From Sphingopyxis flava (GTDB lineage: Bacteria; Pseudomonadota; Alphaproteobacteria; Sphingomonadales; Sphingomonadaceae), in assembly GCF_900168005.1 (NCBI RefSeq), contig NZ_FUYP01000012.1:55609-119608 (forward strand): a stretch of 64,000 nucleotides of DNA, read 5' to 3'. The notes beneath the pieces are model-generated. The model ran no database searches. It had not been told where the DNA came from and saw only the letters and a program-made list of their open reading frames with translations. Shown one piece after another: positions 9,776-18,507 of the stretch (its first letter is position 1; each line of letters starts with the position of its first letter). The position numbers were made by a program, and so were the translations under genes.

Positions 9776-10308
9776 GGAGTGGGGTTGGTCGGTGCTGCCG
9801 CGGGTCCGCCGCGGTTCGCATAGACCGCGAGCCGCGCGACGATCTGGTCGGCAATCCCCGATGCCAGTCGTTCAAGCGACGAATTTTCGGCAGCGATCGT
9901 CGCATATTCGCTACCGACGACGTCGATGCCGGCGTCCTGCGCGGCGGTCGCGTCGAGCAGAACCTGGTTGGTTTGCGAATCAACAAGCTGGTAGCGCGCA
10001 CGCAGCGTCCGCCGCTCACGCGTCACCGCGTCGTCGGAGCGCACGCCGAAGCCGGTGATGCTGTCCTCAAGCCTGACGTCGAGCCGGTAGCGATTGCCTT
10101 CGCCCCGCCCACCCTGCGCCGCGACAAAGCGGTCGCGCAGCGCGTTGCGGACGAGCCAACCCGAATGTCCCTCGATCGGACCGACATCGATGTCGGCGAG
10201 CATCGTTGCCACCCCGCCCTTCGCGCCGCTCGCGTAGAGCGGACGGAGTCCGCAGCCGCCGAGCGGCAGCGAAAGGGCAACGAGGCAGGAGACAAGGAGG
10301 GCGCGCAT
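9772..10308 (-). CDS. lptE: LPS-assembly lipoprotein LptE
   Basis: This 178-residue lipoprotein has a signal peptide with the lipobox LPLGGC. The ATG at 10308 was chosen over an upstream in-frame start because it puts a short basic n-region directly before the hydrophobic core. The CGLRPLY motif after the lipidation site is the LptE family hallmark. LptE plugs the LptD barrel that inserts LPS in the outer membrane. The gene starts 1 bp after the leuS stop and overlaps holA by 4 bp, as expected for one operon. Confidence 0.92.
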   Translation of the reverse strand: MRALLVSCLVALSLPLGGCGLRPLYASGAKGGVATMLADIDVGPIEGHSGWLVRNALRDRFVAAQGGRGEGNRYRLDVRLEDSITGFGVRSDDAVTRERRTLRARYQLVDSQTNQVLLDATAAQDAGIDVVGSEYATIAAENSSLERLASGIADQIVARLAVYANRGGPAAAPTNPTP

Positions 10309-10309
10309 C

Positions 10310-12859
10310 TCAGGGGACAATATTGACCAGACGGTCGGGGACCACAATCACCTTCTTCGGAGCTACACCGCCGAGCAGTTCCGCGATGCGCGGGCGCGCG
10401 AGCGCCGCAGCCTCGACCGCAACCCTGTCCAGCCCCTTTGCGAGCGTGATTTCGTCACGGCGCTTGCCTGCGACCTGGATCACGATCGTGACCTCGTCAT
10501 CGGCGAGCAGTGCCCGATTTGCGGTAGGCCAGGCTGCGTCCGCGACCAACGCGGCGGTCCGCTGCGCGTCGGGGAGCGCAGCCCACGCCTCTTCGGCAAG
10601 ATGCGGCATCATTGGCGCGACGAGCAGGATCAAGGTCCGGCACGCCTCAGCGCGGGTAGCCGAGGGCATTGCCCTTTCGATGTCATTGGCAAGCGCGTGA
10701 ATCTTTGCCACGGCCTTGTTGAAGCCCAGCGCCTCGATATCGGCGGCGACCCCCGCGATTGCGCGGTGGAGCTTGCGAGCGAGCGCGATATCCTCGCCGC
10801 CGTCGCCAGCAGTCTCTGTTTCGCCGAACAGGCGCCACAAGCGCTGAACGAAGCGCCAGGCCCCCTCGATCCCCGCCTCGCTCCACGGCAGGTCGCGCTC
10901 GGGAGGACTGTCGGAGAGCATGAACCAGCGCGCGGCGTCGGCGCCGTACTGATCGAGGATGGCGTCAGGATCGACGACATTCTTCTTCGACTTCGACATC
11001 TTGATGACGCGGCCGACCTCGACGGGCGCACCATCTGCGAGAAGCGTCGCGCCCTCAGGGGTGCGCGCCACCTCCTCGGGAGTGAAATAAAGCGGCGGCA
11101 GCCCCTCGCCCTGTGCGCGGAAATAGGTTTCGTGGGTCACCATGCCCTGCGTAAAGAGGCTGGCGAAGGGCTCCTTGATATCGATCATCCCGAGCTTGTG
11201 GAGCGCACGCGTCCAGAAGCGCGCGTAGAGCAGGTGGAGGATCGCATGCTCGATGCCGCCGATATATTGATCCACAGGCAACCAGCGCTGGATCACCTTC
11301 GGATCGAAAGGCCGGTCCGACGGGGCCGATGCGAAACGCAAGAAATACCAGGAAGAATCAACGAAGGTGTCGAGCGTGTCGGTTTCGCGCAATGCTCCGC
11401 CGCCACACGACGGGCAGGCGACATGCTTCCACGTTGGATGACGGTCGAGCGGATTGCCGGGCGCCGAGAAGTCGGCGTCCTCGGGCAGGGTTACGGGAAG
11501 CTCGCTCTTCGGCACGGGCACCAGCCCGCAGGTGCTGCAATGAATGAAGGGGATCGGGGTCCCCCAATAGCGCTGGCGCGACACGCCCCAGTCGCGCAGA
11601 CGCCACACGGTCGTGCCCTTGCCCCAGCCCTCATGCTCGGCGCGCGCGATCACGGCCGTCTTGGCCTCATCGATGCTCATGCCGTTGAGGAAATGGCTAT
11701 TTACGAGGCGCCCGGGGCCGACATAGGCCTCCTCGCCGTGAAAGACTTGCCCATCCTCTTCACCGTCAGCGATGACGCGGTGGACGGGGAGGTCATATTT
11801 GCGCGCAAAGTCGAGGTCGCGCTGGTCGTGCGCCGGACAGCCGAAAATCGCACCAGTACCATAATCCATCAGCACATAATTGACGACCCACACGGGCAGG
11901 TGCCAGTCGGGATCGAGCGGATGCTGGACCGCGAGACCGGTGTCAAAGCCCAGCTTCTCGGCGGTTTCAAGCTGCTCGGCCGAGGTCCCCTGTCGGCGGC
12001 ACTCGGAAATGAAGGCCGCGAGTTCGGGCGAATCCTTCGCGAGGCGTTCGGCAAGCGGATGGTCGGGCGAAATCGCCGCGAAGCTTGCGCCGTAGAGCGT
12101 GTCGGGACGGGTCGTGAACACCTCGAACCCCGGCGCACCGCCGGCGAGCTTGAACGAGAATTCGAGCCCCTGCGACTTGCCGATCCAGTTTTCCTGCATC
12201 AGCCGCACCTTGTCGGGCCACTTCTCGAGGCTCTTCAGCCCCTCGAGCAGCGCATCGGCGAATTCGGTGATCTTGAGGAACCATTGCGACAGCTTCTTTT
12301 TCTCGACCAGCGCGCCCGAGCGCCAGCCACGGCCATCGATCACCTGCTCATTGGCGAGCACGGTCATGTCGACGGGGTCCCAGTTGACGTAGCTTTCCTT
12401 GCGCGTAACGAGCCCCGCCGCGAAAAGGTCGAGGAACAGCGCCTGTTCCTGTCCGTAATAGTCGGCGTCGCACGTCGCGAGTTCGCGCTTCCAGTCGATC
12501 GCGAGACCAAGCCGCTTCAACTGGCCGCGCATTGCCTCGATATTCGCTCGGGTCCAGCCGTTCGGGTGGACACCCTTTTCCATCGCCGCATTTTCGGCGG
12601 GCATGCCGAACGCGTCCCAGCCCATCGGGTGAAGGACGTCATGCCCGGTCATCCGCTTGAAGCGGGCAAGCACATCGCCCATCGTGTAGTTGCGCACATG
12701 CCCCATGTGGATGCGTCCCGACGGATAGGGGAACATCTCGAGAATATAGGCCTTGGGCTTGTCGCCGGAATCGGTGGTGGCAAAGCTATTCGCACGCTCC
12801 CACGCCGCCTGCCATCGGGCGTCGGCGGCCAGGGCGCCAAAGCGCGTTTCGCGGGTCAT
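10310..12859 (-). CDS. leuS: Leucyl-tRNA synthetase
   Basis: An 849-residue class I synthetase. Near the N-terminus it has [20 protein letters not shown], containing the HIGH-type motif (HMGH), and further on the KMSKSKKN motif that closes over ATP. The CP1 editing domain lies between, with a TRPDTLYGA segment. A four-cysteine zinc element (CSTCG...CPSCGG) is present around residues 440-500. Length and motif order are standard. It lies between the DUF3576 lipoprotein gene and lptE on the same strand. Confidence 0.97.
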   Translation of the reverse strand: MTRETRFGALAADARWQAAWERANSFATTDSGDKPKAYILEMFPYPSGRIHMGHVRNYTMGDVLARFKRMTGHDVLHPMGWDAFGMPAENAAMEKGVHPNGWTRANIEAMRGQLKRLGLAIDWKRELATCDADYYGQEQALFLDLFAAGLVTRKESYVNWDPVDMTVLANEQVIDGRGWRSGALVEKKKLSQWFLKITEFADALLEGLKSLEKWPDKVRLMQENWIGKSQGLEFSFKLAGGAPGFEVFTTRPDTLYGASFAAISPDHPLAERLAKDSPELAAFISECRRQGTSAEQLETAEKLGFDTGLAVQHPLDPDWHLPVWVVNYVLMDYGTGAIFGCPAHDQRDLDFARKYDLPVHRVIADGEEDGQVFHGEEAYVGPGRLVNSHFLNGMSIDEAKTAVIARAEHEGWGKGTTVWRLRDWGVSRQRYWGTPIPFIHCSTCGLVPVPKSELPVTLPEDADFSAPGNPLDRHPTWKHVACPSCGGGALRETDTLDTFVDSSWYFLRFASAPSDRPFDPKVIQRWLPVDQYIGGIEHAILHLLYARFWTRALHKLGMIDIKEPFASLFTQGMVTHETYFRAQGEGLPPLYFTPEEVARTPEGATLLADGAPVEVGRVIKMSKSKKNVVDPDAILDQYGADAARWFMLSDSPPERDLPWSEAGIEGAWRFVQRLWRLFGETETAGDGGEDIALARKLHRAIAGVAADIEALGFNKAVAKIHALANDIERAMPSATRAEACRTLILLVAPMMPHLAEEAWAALPDAQRTAALVADAAWPTANRALLADDEVTIVIQVAGKRRDEITLAKGLDRVAVEAAALARPRIAELLGGVAPKKVIVVPDRLVNIVP

Positions 12860-12907
12860 TTCTGTCTTACCCCGTTATCATCATAGAGCGGCGCGCGCGC
12901 CGCAAGA

Positions 12908-13369
12908 TTAGCCCTCGATGGCCGAACGACGCAGATCGCGGGCGCGGGTGAGGATGACTTCCTCGAGCTTCTGCACCGTCGCCGCTTCCACCGGTGCATC
13001 GACCCATGTGCCGCCCTGCGTGACTTGCCGCGAGGCTGCAACGCGCAGCGCATCGGCACGCAGGTCGCGGTCAAGAATCGACACCGTCACCTTCATCCGC
13101 TCGTTCGGGTTCTGCGGGTTTGCATACCAGTCGGTGATGATGACCCCGCCCGACGAATCGGCCTGGAGTAGCGGCATGAACGAGAGCGCATCGAGCGAGG
13201 CGCGCCACAAATAGCTGTTCACGCCGATGGTCGTGACCTGCGACGCGGCGAGGTCGGCGCGCGGCCGTTCCTTACCGCCGCAGCCCGTGAGACCGAGCGC
13301 CGCGAGCCCGAGCAGCGCGATGGTGGCGGGACGGCGACCGAGCGCGGCGAGGGCGGAAAGCTGAGACAT
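12908..13369 (-). CDS. DUF3576 family lipoprotein
   Basis: The product is 153 residues from the ATG at 13369. An upstream in-frame start would add 35 hydrophilic residues ahead of the signal peptide and is unlikely. A hydrophobic stretch ends in the lipobox LGLTGC, so it is probably membrane-anchored. The core has INSYLWR-like and DWYANPQNPNERMKV segments seen in the DUF3576 family, which commonly precedes leuS in alphaproteobacteria. Function is unknown. The context suggests an envelope role alongside lptE. Confidence 0.85.
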   Translation of the reverse strand: MSQLSALAALGRRPATIALLGLAALGLTGCGGKERPRADLAASQVTTIGVNSYLWRASLDALSFMPLLQADSSGGVIITDWYANPQNPNERMKVTVSILDRDLRADALRVAASRQVTQGGTWVDAPVEAATVQKLEEVILTRARDLRRSAIEG

Positions 13370-13656
13370 GCCGAAACACCTTATCTTGGACGCGGGATGC
13401 GGGCGGACCCGGCCGCGTTGCTGCGGATTGGGAGCGTCTCTATCGCCCTTGCCGCCGTCCGGCAAGCGCGGCAATTTCCCGTTCGTCGTGGTTCAGGCGG
13501 CAGTCAGGGTCGGGTCAGAAAAATGCGCCGACTGTGGTCATCGCGCAACAACCAGGGCAAAAATCGGAACGCCGACAACAAAGAATCGCGAATCACTGGA
13601 ATTGTCGAGCAAGCCCGCCTATCTATCGATCGAATTGGGGTTGGAGTCGCAGAGAG

Positions 13657-14370
13657 ATGGCGCGATCGCCGCGACATTTTTGGCAGGGGGGTCTCGTCGT
13701 TGCGGCGGGGCTTTCGCTTGCGCTACCCCCCGCGCTTGCCGCGATGACGCGCTCCGACAGCGTTCAAAAATTGTCGATTTCCAAGACTTTGCTTGGCGAA
13801 TTCACACCTGCAGCAGGCGACCCGCGGCTCATTGCTCGCTACGCCAAAGTATCCGAAGCGGCCCGCCGGAATTTCAGCTTCACGCCCGCCGTCACCGATG
13901 ACAGCCGCAAGAATCGCGCGATCACCGTCGTGATTCGCGCCCGCGATGACGCGTCGAGCGCCGCGCGCACCGCCGCGCTTGCCAAAGGACGTACTGCGCC
14001 TGTCGCGATCGCACCGGTCGCCTATGACCTCGGAGCTTCGGTCGGATTCGAGAAATTCGTAACGCCGCAACTGCCGCGCGGCACCGACCTTCGCAATCTT
14101 CCGGTCGCGCGTGCGCCCGAGCAGGCCGAACGCAGGTCGCGTTTTGCGACGCGCATGATCAATCGGACGAGCGACCCCGCGGGTGCAACCGACCGCGTGA
14201 CCGCGCCGGGCGAAACTCAGTCCGTCGACGTCGTCAGCAGCTATCGCATCACGCGCAACCTCGATGTCACTGCCGGCGTCCGCTACAAGGCCGACGACCG
14301 CCTCGAACCGCTGACCGACGCCCGGCGCGACAGTCAGGCGGTCTATGTTGGAACGCAGTTCCGCTTCTGA
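13657..14370 (+). CDS. Uncharacterised exported protein, possible outer-membrane strands
   Basis: I do not recognise this 237-residue protein. The ATG at 13657, with GAGAG upstream, starts a clear signal peptide (basic MARSPRH, then a hydrophobic core ending in ALAAM). The body is rich in Arg, Ala, Thr and Asp. The C-terminal 60 residues form alternating strands (DVVSSYRITRNLDVTAGVRY) and end in VYVGTQFRF, the aromatic terminus typical of outer-membrane beta-barrel proteins recognised by BamA. It is too short for a porin and may be a partial barrel or barrel-tailed periplasmic protein. Its 3' end overlaps the convergent thiE-like gene by 28 bp. Confidence 0.7.
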   Translation: MARSPRHFWQGGLVVAAGLSLALPPALAAMTRSDSVQKLSISKTLLGEFTPAAGDPRLIARYAKVSEAARRNFSFTPAVTDDSRKNRAITVVIRARDDASSAARTAALAKGRTAPVAIAPVAYDLGASVGFEKFVTPQLPRGTDLRNLPVARAPEQAERRSRFATRMINRTSDPAGATDRVTAPGETQSVDVVSSYRITRNLDVTAGVRYKADDRLEPLTDARRDSQAVYVGTQFRF

Positions 14371-14969
14371 AGCCTCCGGCGCTGCGCCGCCTTTTCCGCC
14401 CACGCGTCAATCGCCGCCCAGCCAGGCTGGATTTGACTGCTTGTGCTTTGCAGGCGCAGCGCGCGCGCGCGGGCCGGTGTCATCCCGCCGAGTGCGATCG
14501 CCTGACCTCCCGCCCGCCGTGCAAGCCTGAGCCAGGCTGCGGTCCGCAGGGCCGCGGCGCCGGGATGCGACCGCGTCGGATGAAGCGGAGAAACGAAGAC
14601 GGCTCGAGCGGCGGCGCGGCGCGCAGCGGCCGCTTCGGCAGCGTCATGAACCGGCATGGTCAGGAGCAGCCTGGCGCGGCGCGCCGCACGCGCCTGCGCC
14701 GCCTGATGCTGGCGCAGATGAACACCGTCGGCGCCCCAGCGCCGGGCGAGCGCAGGTGTTCCCGCGAGAATGACGACGAGTCTGCGCCCCGCCGCGATAT
14801 GTTTCAGTCGTCGCAGCAGGCGCCAGCGCTCGGCATCGGGCAGTGTGTCGTGACGCAGAATGATGCCGCTGCCCGGCGGCAGCTCAACCGCCAGCCGCGC
14901 GAGAGGCGCCCCGATGCGTTCGTCGCTCAGCAACCAGAGCATGGGCAGCGGGGGCTGGTGTCGGGCCAT
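14343..14969 (-). CDS. Thiamine-phosphate-synthase-like (ThiE/TenI fold) protein
   Basis: The product is 208 residues from the ATG at 14969. The family signature WGADGVHLRQ and the late GG-containing phosphate loop (AIALGGMTPARA) support a TIM-barrel ThiE/TenI relative. The usual LIINDR strand before GADGVHL reads VVILAGTP here, so the Asn/Asp pair that contacts substrate in ThiE seems missing, and the normal GVHLGQ reads GVHLRQ. It may therefore be a TenI-like or diverged paralogue and not the main thiamine phosphate synthase. It is divergent from yggS. Confidence 0.75.
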   Translation of the reverse strand: MARHQPPLPMLWLLSDERIGAPLARLAVELPPGSGIILRHDTLPDAERWRLLRRLKHIAAGRRLVVILAGTPALARRWGADGVHLRQHQAAQARAARRARLLLTMPVHDAAEAAAARRAAARAVFVSPLHPTRSHPGAAALRTAAWLRLARRAGGQAIALGGMTPARARALRLQSTSSQIQPGWAAIDAWAEKAAQRRRLQKRNCVPT

Positions 14970-15028
14970 CGCGCTTTCTATAGGCGCCGGGCCACGGCGC
15001 GCAACGGGCGCGCGGAACAGGAGGCAGG

Positions 15029-15691
15029 ATGAGCAACGCGGCGGACAGGCTGGCAAAGGTGCGCACGGCGATAGCCGGAGCGGCCAAACGGGCGCAGCGG
15101 CACGCGGACGACGTCTGCCTGATCGCGGTGTCGAAAACGCACGATGCCGGGGCGATCCGTCCGCTGATCGCCGCGGGCCAACGGCACTTCGGCGAGAATC
15201 GTGTTCAAGAGGCGGCCGCCAAATGGCTCGCGCTGCGCGCCGAGGCGCCTGACATCAAACTCCATCTGATCGGCCAGCTCCAGTCGAATAAGGCCGAGGA
15301 CGCGGTGGCGCTGTTCGACGCCATCCATTCGGTCGATCGCTCCTCGCTCGTCCAGGCCCTCGGCAAGGCATGCACCAAGGCAGGCCGACATCCGCAGTTG
15401 TTCGTGCAGGTCAATGTCGGCGACGAGGCACAAAAGGGCGGGTGCGCGGTGGAGGGCCTGCCCGGCCTGCTCGCCGAAGCAAAAGCGTCGGGACTGACGA
15501 TCGACGGATTGATGGCGATCCCCCCCGCCCACGTCGAACCTGCGCCCTATTTCGCCCTGCTCGACGAACTGGCTAAGCGCCAGGGTCTTCCCCTCCGCTC
15601 GATGGGCATGAGCGGCGATTATGAAACCGCGGTGATGCTGGGCGCGACGCATGTCCGCGTGGGAACCGCGCTTTTCGGGACGCGGGCTTAG
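15029..15691 (+). CDS. YggS/PROSC family PLP-binding protein
   Basis: A 220-residue alanine-racemase-fold protein. The PLP lysine lies in LIAVSKTH near residue 36. The family blocks HFGENRVQEA, LHLIGQLQSNK and MGMSGDYE (MSxD-like phosphate-contact region) are all present. The family maintains PLP homeostasis. A GGAGGCAGG ribosome binding site precedes the ATG. It often sits in division-related clusters, but here its neighbour is the divergent thiE-like gene. Confidence 0.93.
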   Translation: MSNAADRLAKVRTAIAGAAKRAQRHADDVCLIAVSKTHDAGAIRPLIAAGQRHFGENRVQEAAAKWLALRAEAPDIKLHLIGQLQSNKAEDAVALFDAIHSVDRSSLVQALGKACTKAGRHPQLFVQVNVGDEAQKGGCAVEGLPGLLAEAKASGLTIDGLMAIPPAHVEPAPYFALLDELAKRQGLPLRSMGMSGDYETAVMLGATHVRVGTALFGTRA

Positions 15692-15789
15692 GCGAGGTCA
15701 ACGGTGGCGGGTCGACTCATTCCCCTCGCGAGCGGCGACGCACCAACGCCCGCCGCCCGACGTCACCGCCCGAATTCATCACCCACATG

Positions 15790-15813
15790 AAAAGGGGCGG
15801 CACACGGCCGCCC
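15790..15813 (-). terminator. Terminator downstream of rpmG
   Basis: An inverted repeat GGGCGGC/GCCGCCC separated by 5 bases is followed on the minus strand by CTTTT. It lies about 70 bp past the rpmG stop on that strand and also between the convergent yggS and rpmG genes. Confidence 0.65.
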
Positions 15814-15882
15814 TTCAGATCCCGGTTCGAAGCGGGGGTAGAACATCTCCATCCGCGCGGCGAAGCCGCGCAGAGGTCAGCA

Positions 15883-16050
15883 TTACTTGATCTTGGCTTC
15901 CTTGAACTCGACGTGCTTGCGGGCACGCGGGTCATATTTGCGCACCGACATCTTCTCGGTCATCGTGCGGGGGTTCTTCTTGGTGACATAGAAGAAGCCC
16001 GTATCGGCGGTGCTCACCAGCTTGATCTTGACGGTCGTCGGCTTGGCCAT
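15883..16050 (-). CDS. rpmG: 50S ribosomal protein L33
   Basis: A 55-residue protein beginning [18 protein letters not shown]. It has the bacterial L33 core [11 protein letters not shown] and ends [11 protein letters not shown]. The zinc-binding cysteines of the C+ form are absent, as in most proteobacterial L33. The start is the ATG at 16050; the open frame upstream encodes unrelated residues. Confidence 0.96.
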   Translation of the reverse strand: MAKPTTVKIKLVSTADTGFFYVTKKNPRTMTEKMSVRKYDPRARKHVEFKEAKIK

Positions 16051-16258
16051 GGCCCTGTTCCTCGAAATATTGGCACATCTGCCGGGCGTCCGGCCGATGC
16101 GGCGGGACTGGTGGCCCCGGCGGTCGGTGTGAAAAACAAGAGGGCCGCGCTCTGGGCGCCGCCCCCATTTATCCGCGCGCCATTGGCGGGATTCGCGGGC
16201 TCTGTCAAGCAAAAGCAGCGGGCGAAGGGCGCCAAGGCCCCTTCGTCCGGCCGCAATT

Positions 16259-16960
16259 TCATCCGTCCTGGATCTGGAAGCGAACGGTCATTTCCTTCCA
16301 GCTTTCCTCGGGCGTGCCACCGCGCGTCGCGGGCCGGAAGCGCCATTTGGACAGCGCGCGCTTCTTTGCTGCCTCGAAAAAGCCAGGTCGATCGGCGCGC
16401 ACCAGTTCAACTGCCTTCACGCGCCCGTCGGTGCCGATCAGCACGCGCAGCGTAACGCTGCCTTCCAACCCCGCGCGCTGTTCGCGAAGCGGATACTCGG
16501 GCTGGAACTGCCCGGCAAAGCGGGGGTCCACCTCCGCCAGCACGAGTTTGGGCGGGGCGGGGTCGAGATGGACAGGACCGGCGATGGGCGGCGGCGGGTC
16601 GAGCACCGGCGGCCCTTTGATCACGCTATTGTCTGGAGCTGTGGGCAGCTTGACGAGGGTATCGAGGGTTTCAGTCGCCTGTGCGCTCTTCGGCTGCGCC
16701 TTGATCTCGGGTTTCGGATCGGGCGGCGGCGCGGGCGGGGGAGGCAGCTCGATCAGCGTCCCCTGGATCGGGGCGATCACCGGTGCGGGCTCGACAATCA
16801 TCGGCGATAGCGCCACGGCGACCACGAGCGCGGCCGGAAGCCCGATCGCAAATGCCGCGGCGATCGGTCGATGCCCGGCGCCGGGATCATAACCAGTTGC
16901 GCCGACAAAAGCTCGCTCGGGAGTGACGGTGAGGGCGGAAATCAAGGGTATCAGCGTCAT
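16259..16960 (-). CDS. TonB energy-transducer protein
   Basis: The product is 233 residues. A cytoplasmic N-terminus is followed by one membrane helix (about residues 33-52), a proline-rich spacer ([14 protein letters not shown]), and a C-terminal TonB domain. That domain has the YP motif ([20 protein letters not shown]) and a [12 protein letters not shown] strand. It couples the inner-membrane proton gradient to outer-membrane receptors such as the one at 4.0-6.8 kb. GGAGAGAGG lies just upstream of the ATG. No exbBD is adjacent. Confidence 0.92.
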   Translation of the reverse strand: MTLIPLISALTVTPERAFVGATGYDPGAGHRPIAAAFAIGLPAALVVAVALSPMIVEPAPVIAPIQGTLIELPPPPAPPPDPKPEIKAQPKSAQATETLDTLVKLPTAPDNSVIKGPPVLDPPPPIAGPVHLDPAPPKLVLAEVDPRFAGQFQPEYPLREQRAGLEGSVTLRVLIGTDGRVKAVELVRADRPGFFEAAKKRALSKWRFRPATRGGTPEESWKEMTVRFQIQDG

Positions 16961-17052
16961 GGCCTCTCTCCTCAGCCTGTGGCCCCCCGATCAATGCTGA
17001 CACGCGGATGTCAGCGAACGTGCCGCGCAATATCAGGAAGGATCCAGGGCGT

Positions 17053-17082
17053 GTGATAATATAACATCACTCTCCTTGTCAA
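17053..17082 (-). promoter_or_regulatory. Probable promoter with overlapping dyad for the tonB gene
   Basis: On the minus strand a perfect -35-like TTGACA (17082-17077) is followed by AT-rich TTATATTAT at -10 distance (15-17 bp). A GTGAT-N8-ATCAC inverted repeat (17053-17070) overlaps the -10 region, where a repressor could act. The ATG is about 90 bp downstream. Confidence 0.45.
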
Positions 17083-17161
17083 TCGGAGACAGAAAGCGCG
17101 AGGCGTCATCCCCGAATGAGGATCCGCGTCAGCATGGGGAGCGGGAGGGAGCCGGCCGAGA

Positions 17162-18472
17162 TTAGACGGCTGCGAGGCGCGCGGCGGCTTCCGCTTTCGC
17201 GATGAGCGGAAGCAGTTCGCGCATGTCGGGGCCGTGGTCGCGCCCGGTAAGCGCGCGGCGGAGAGGGAGGAACAAGGCCCGGCCGCTTGCCCCCGTCGCC
17301 GCTTTCACGGAGTCTGTCAGCGCGCCCCATGGATCGGCGGACCAGTCCAGCGAATCCACCACCGCGGCTGCGGCGGCGAGCACGGGGCGGTCCGCGGAAT
17401 CGGGTACAGGCGGTGCGAAGGGCCCGTCGAAGATTGCCGCCCAGTCCGCCGCTTCAGCAACGGTCATCAGGTTCGGTCGGATCGCATTCCAGCGGGCTTC
17501 GTCGATCGCCGCGGGCAGTCGCGGCGCGACCGCATGATAATCGGTGTGATGGAGGATCTTCTGGTTGAGCAGCGCAAGCTCGGTTTCATCGAAACGCGCG
17601 GGCGCGCGCCCGAAGCGCGCAAAATCGATGCCCGCAATCAGCGGCGCGAGGCTTGTCACCGGCTCGACCGGATCGCTTGTCCCGAGCCGCGCCAGCAGTG
17701 CCGCGAGGGCGATCGGCTCAATCCCCGCGTCGCGCAATTGCCCCATGCCAAGCGCGCCGAGCCGCTTCGACAGTTTGCCCTCGGTGCCGACGAGCAGCGC
17801 CTCGTGCCCAAATTGCGGGGGCTCGGCGCCCAGCGCGGCGAACATCTGGATTTGCGTCGCGGTGTTCGAAACATGGTCCTCGCCGCGTACAACATGGCTG
17901 ATCCCCATCGCGATATCGTCAATGACGCTGGGGAGAAGATAGAGCCAGCTGCCGTCGGCGCGCCGCACCACGGGGTCGGAGAGCGTCTTCGGGTCGAAAT
18001 TCTGCGGCCCGCGAACCAGATCGATCCATGCGATCGGCGCGTCATGATCGAGCCGGAAGCGCCAGTGCGGCGCGGCGCCGTCGGGCGCCGGCGCGCCTGC
18101 AGGCTTGCGCTCATAGACCGGCGGCAAGCCCCGGGAGAGGAGGATTTTGCGGCGGACTTCCAGCTCCTCGGGGGTCTCGTAGCAGGCATAGACGCGCCCC
18201 GCCGCCTTCAGCTTCTCAAATTCGGCCTCATAGAGGGGGAAGCGTTCCGACTGGCGTTCCTCGCCGTCGACATCGAGTCCCAGCCACGCGAGGTCCGCGC
18301 GAATGCCTTCGACATATTCCTCCTTCGACCGCTCAAGATCGGTGTCGTCGATGCGGAGCAGAAAGCGCCCCCCATGCTTGCGCGCCCACATCCAGTTGTG
18401 GAGCGCGGTGCGAACATTGCCGACGTGGAGGTGGCCGGTCGGCGAGGGGGCGAAGCGGGTGGTGACGGTCAT
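17162..18472 (-). CDS. gltX: Glutamyl-tRNA synthetase
   Basis: A 436-residue class I synthetase. The N-terminal RFAPSPTGHLHVGNVRTAL contains the HIGH-type signature, and KLSKRLGA is the KMSKS equivalent. The D-D-T-D block (LLRIDDTDLERS) is also conserved. It is somewhat shorter than the 470-480-residue form, as in the compact GltX paralogues common in alphaproteobacteria, some of which charge tRNA-Gln with Glu. Which role this copy plays cannot be read from the window. Confidence 0.94.
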   Translation of the reverse strand: MTVTTRFAPSPTGHLHVGNVRTALHNWMWARKHGGRFLLRIDDTDLERSKEEYVEGIRADLAWLGLDVDGEERQSERFPLYEAEFEKLKAAGRVYACYETPEELEVRRKILLSRGLPPVYERKPAGAPAPDGAAPHWRFRLDHDAPIAWIDLVRGPQNFDPKTLSDPVVRRADGSWLYLLPSVIDDIAMGISHVVRGEDHVSNTATQIQMFAALGAEPPQFGHEALLVGTEGKLSKRLGALGMGQLRDAGIEPIALAALLARLGTSDPVEPVTSLAPLIAGIDFARFGRAPARFDETELALLNQKILHHTDYHAVAPRLPAAIDEARWNAIRPNLMTVAEAADWAAIFDGPFAPPVPDSADRPVLAAAAAVVDSLDWSADPWGALTDSVKAATGASGRALFLPLRRALTGRDHGPDMRELLPLIAKAEAAARLAAV

Positions 18473-18507
18473 GGCGCGCCTATAGCCCGATTCGCCGTGA
18501 AGGCGAG

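Noticed and set aside
10601..12886. Very long plus-strand open frame (761 codons) opposite leuS.
   Set aside because: It is the antisense shadow of leuS, produced by high third-position GC; its translation is rich in Arg, His and Gly and has no domain.
15815..15845. GGTTCGAAGC resembling a tRNA T-loop near the rpmG terminator.
   Set aside because: The stem closes an 8-base loop, and no acceptor, D or anticodon arm can be drawn around it.
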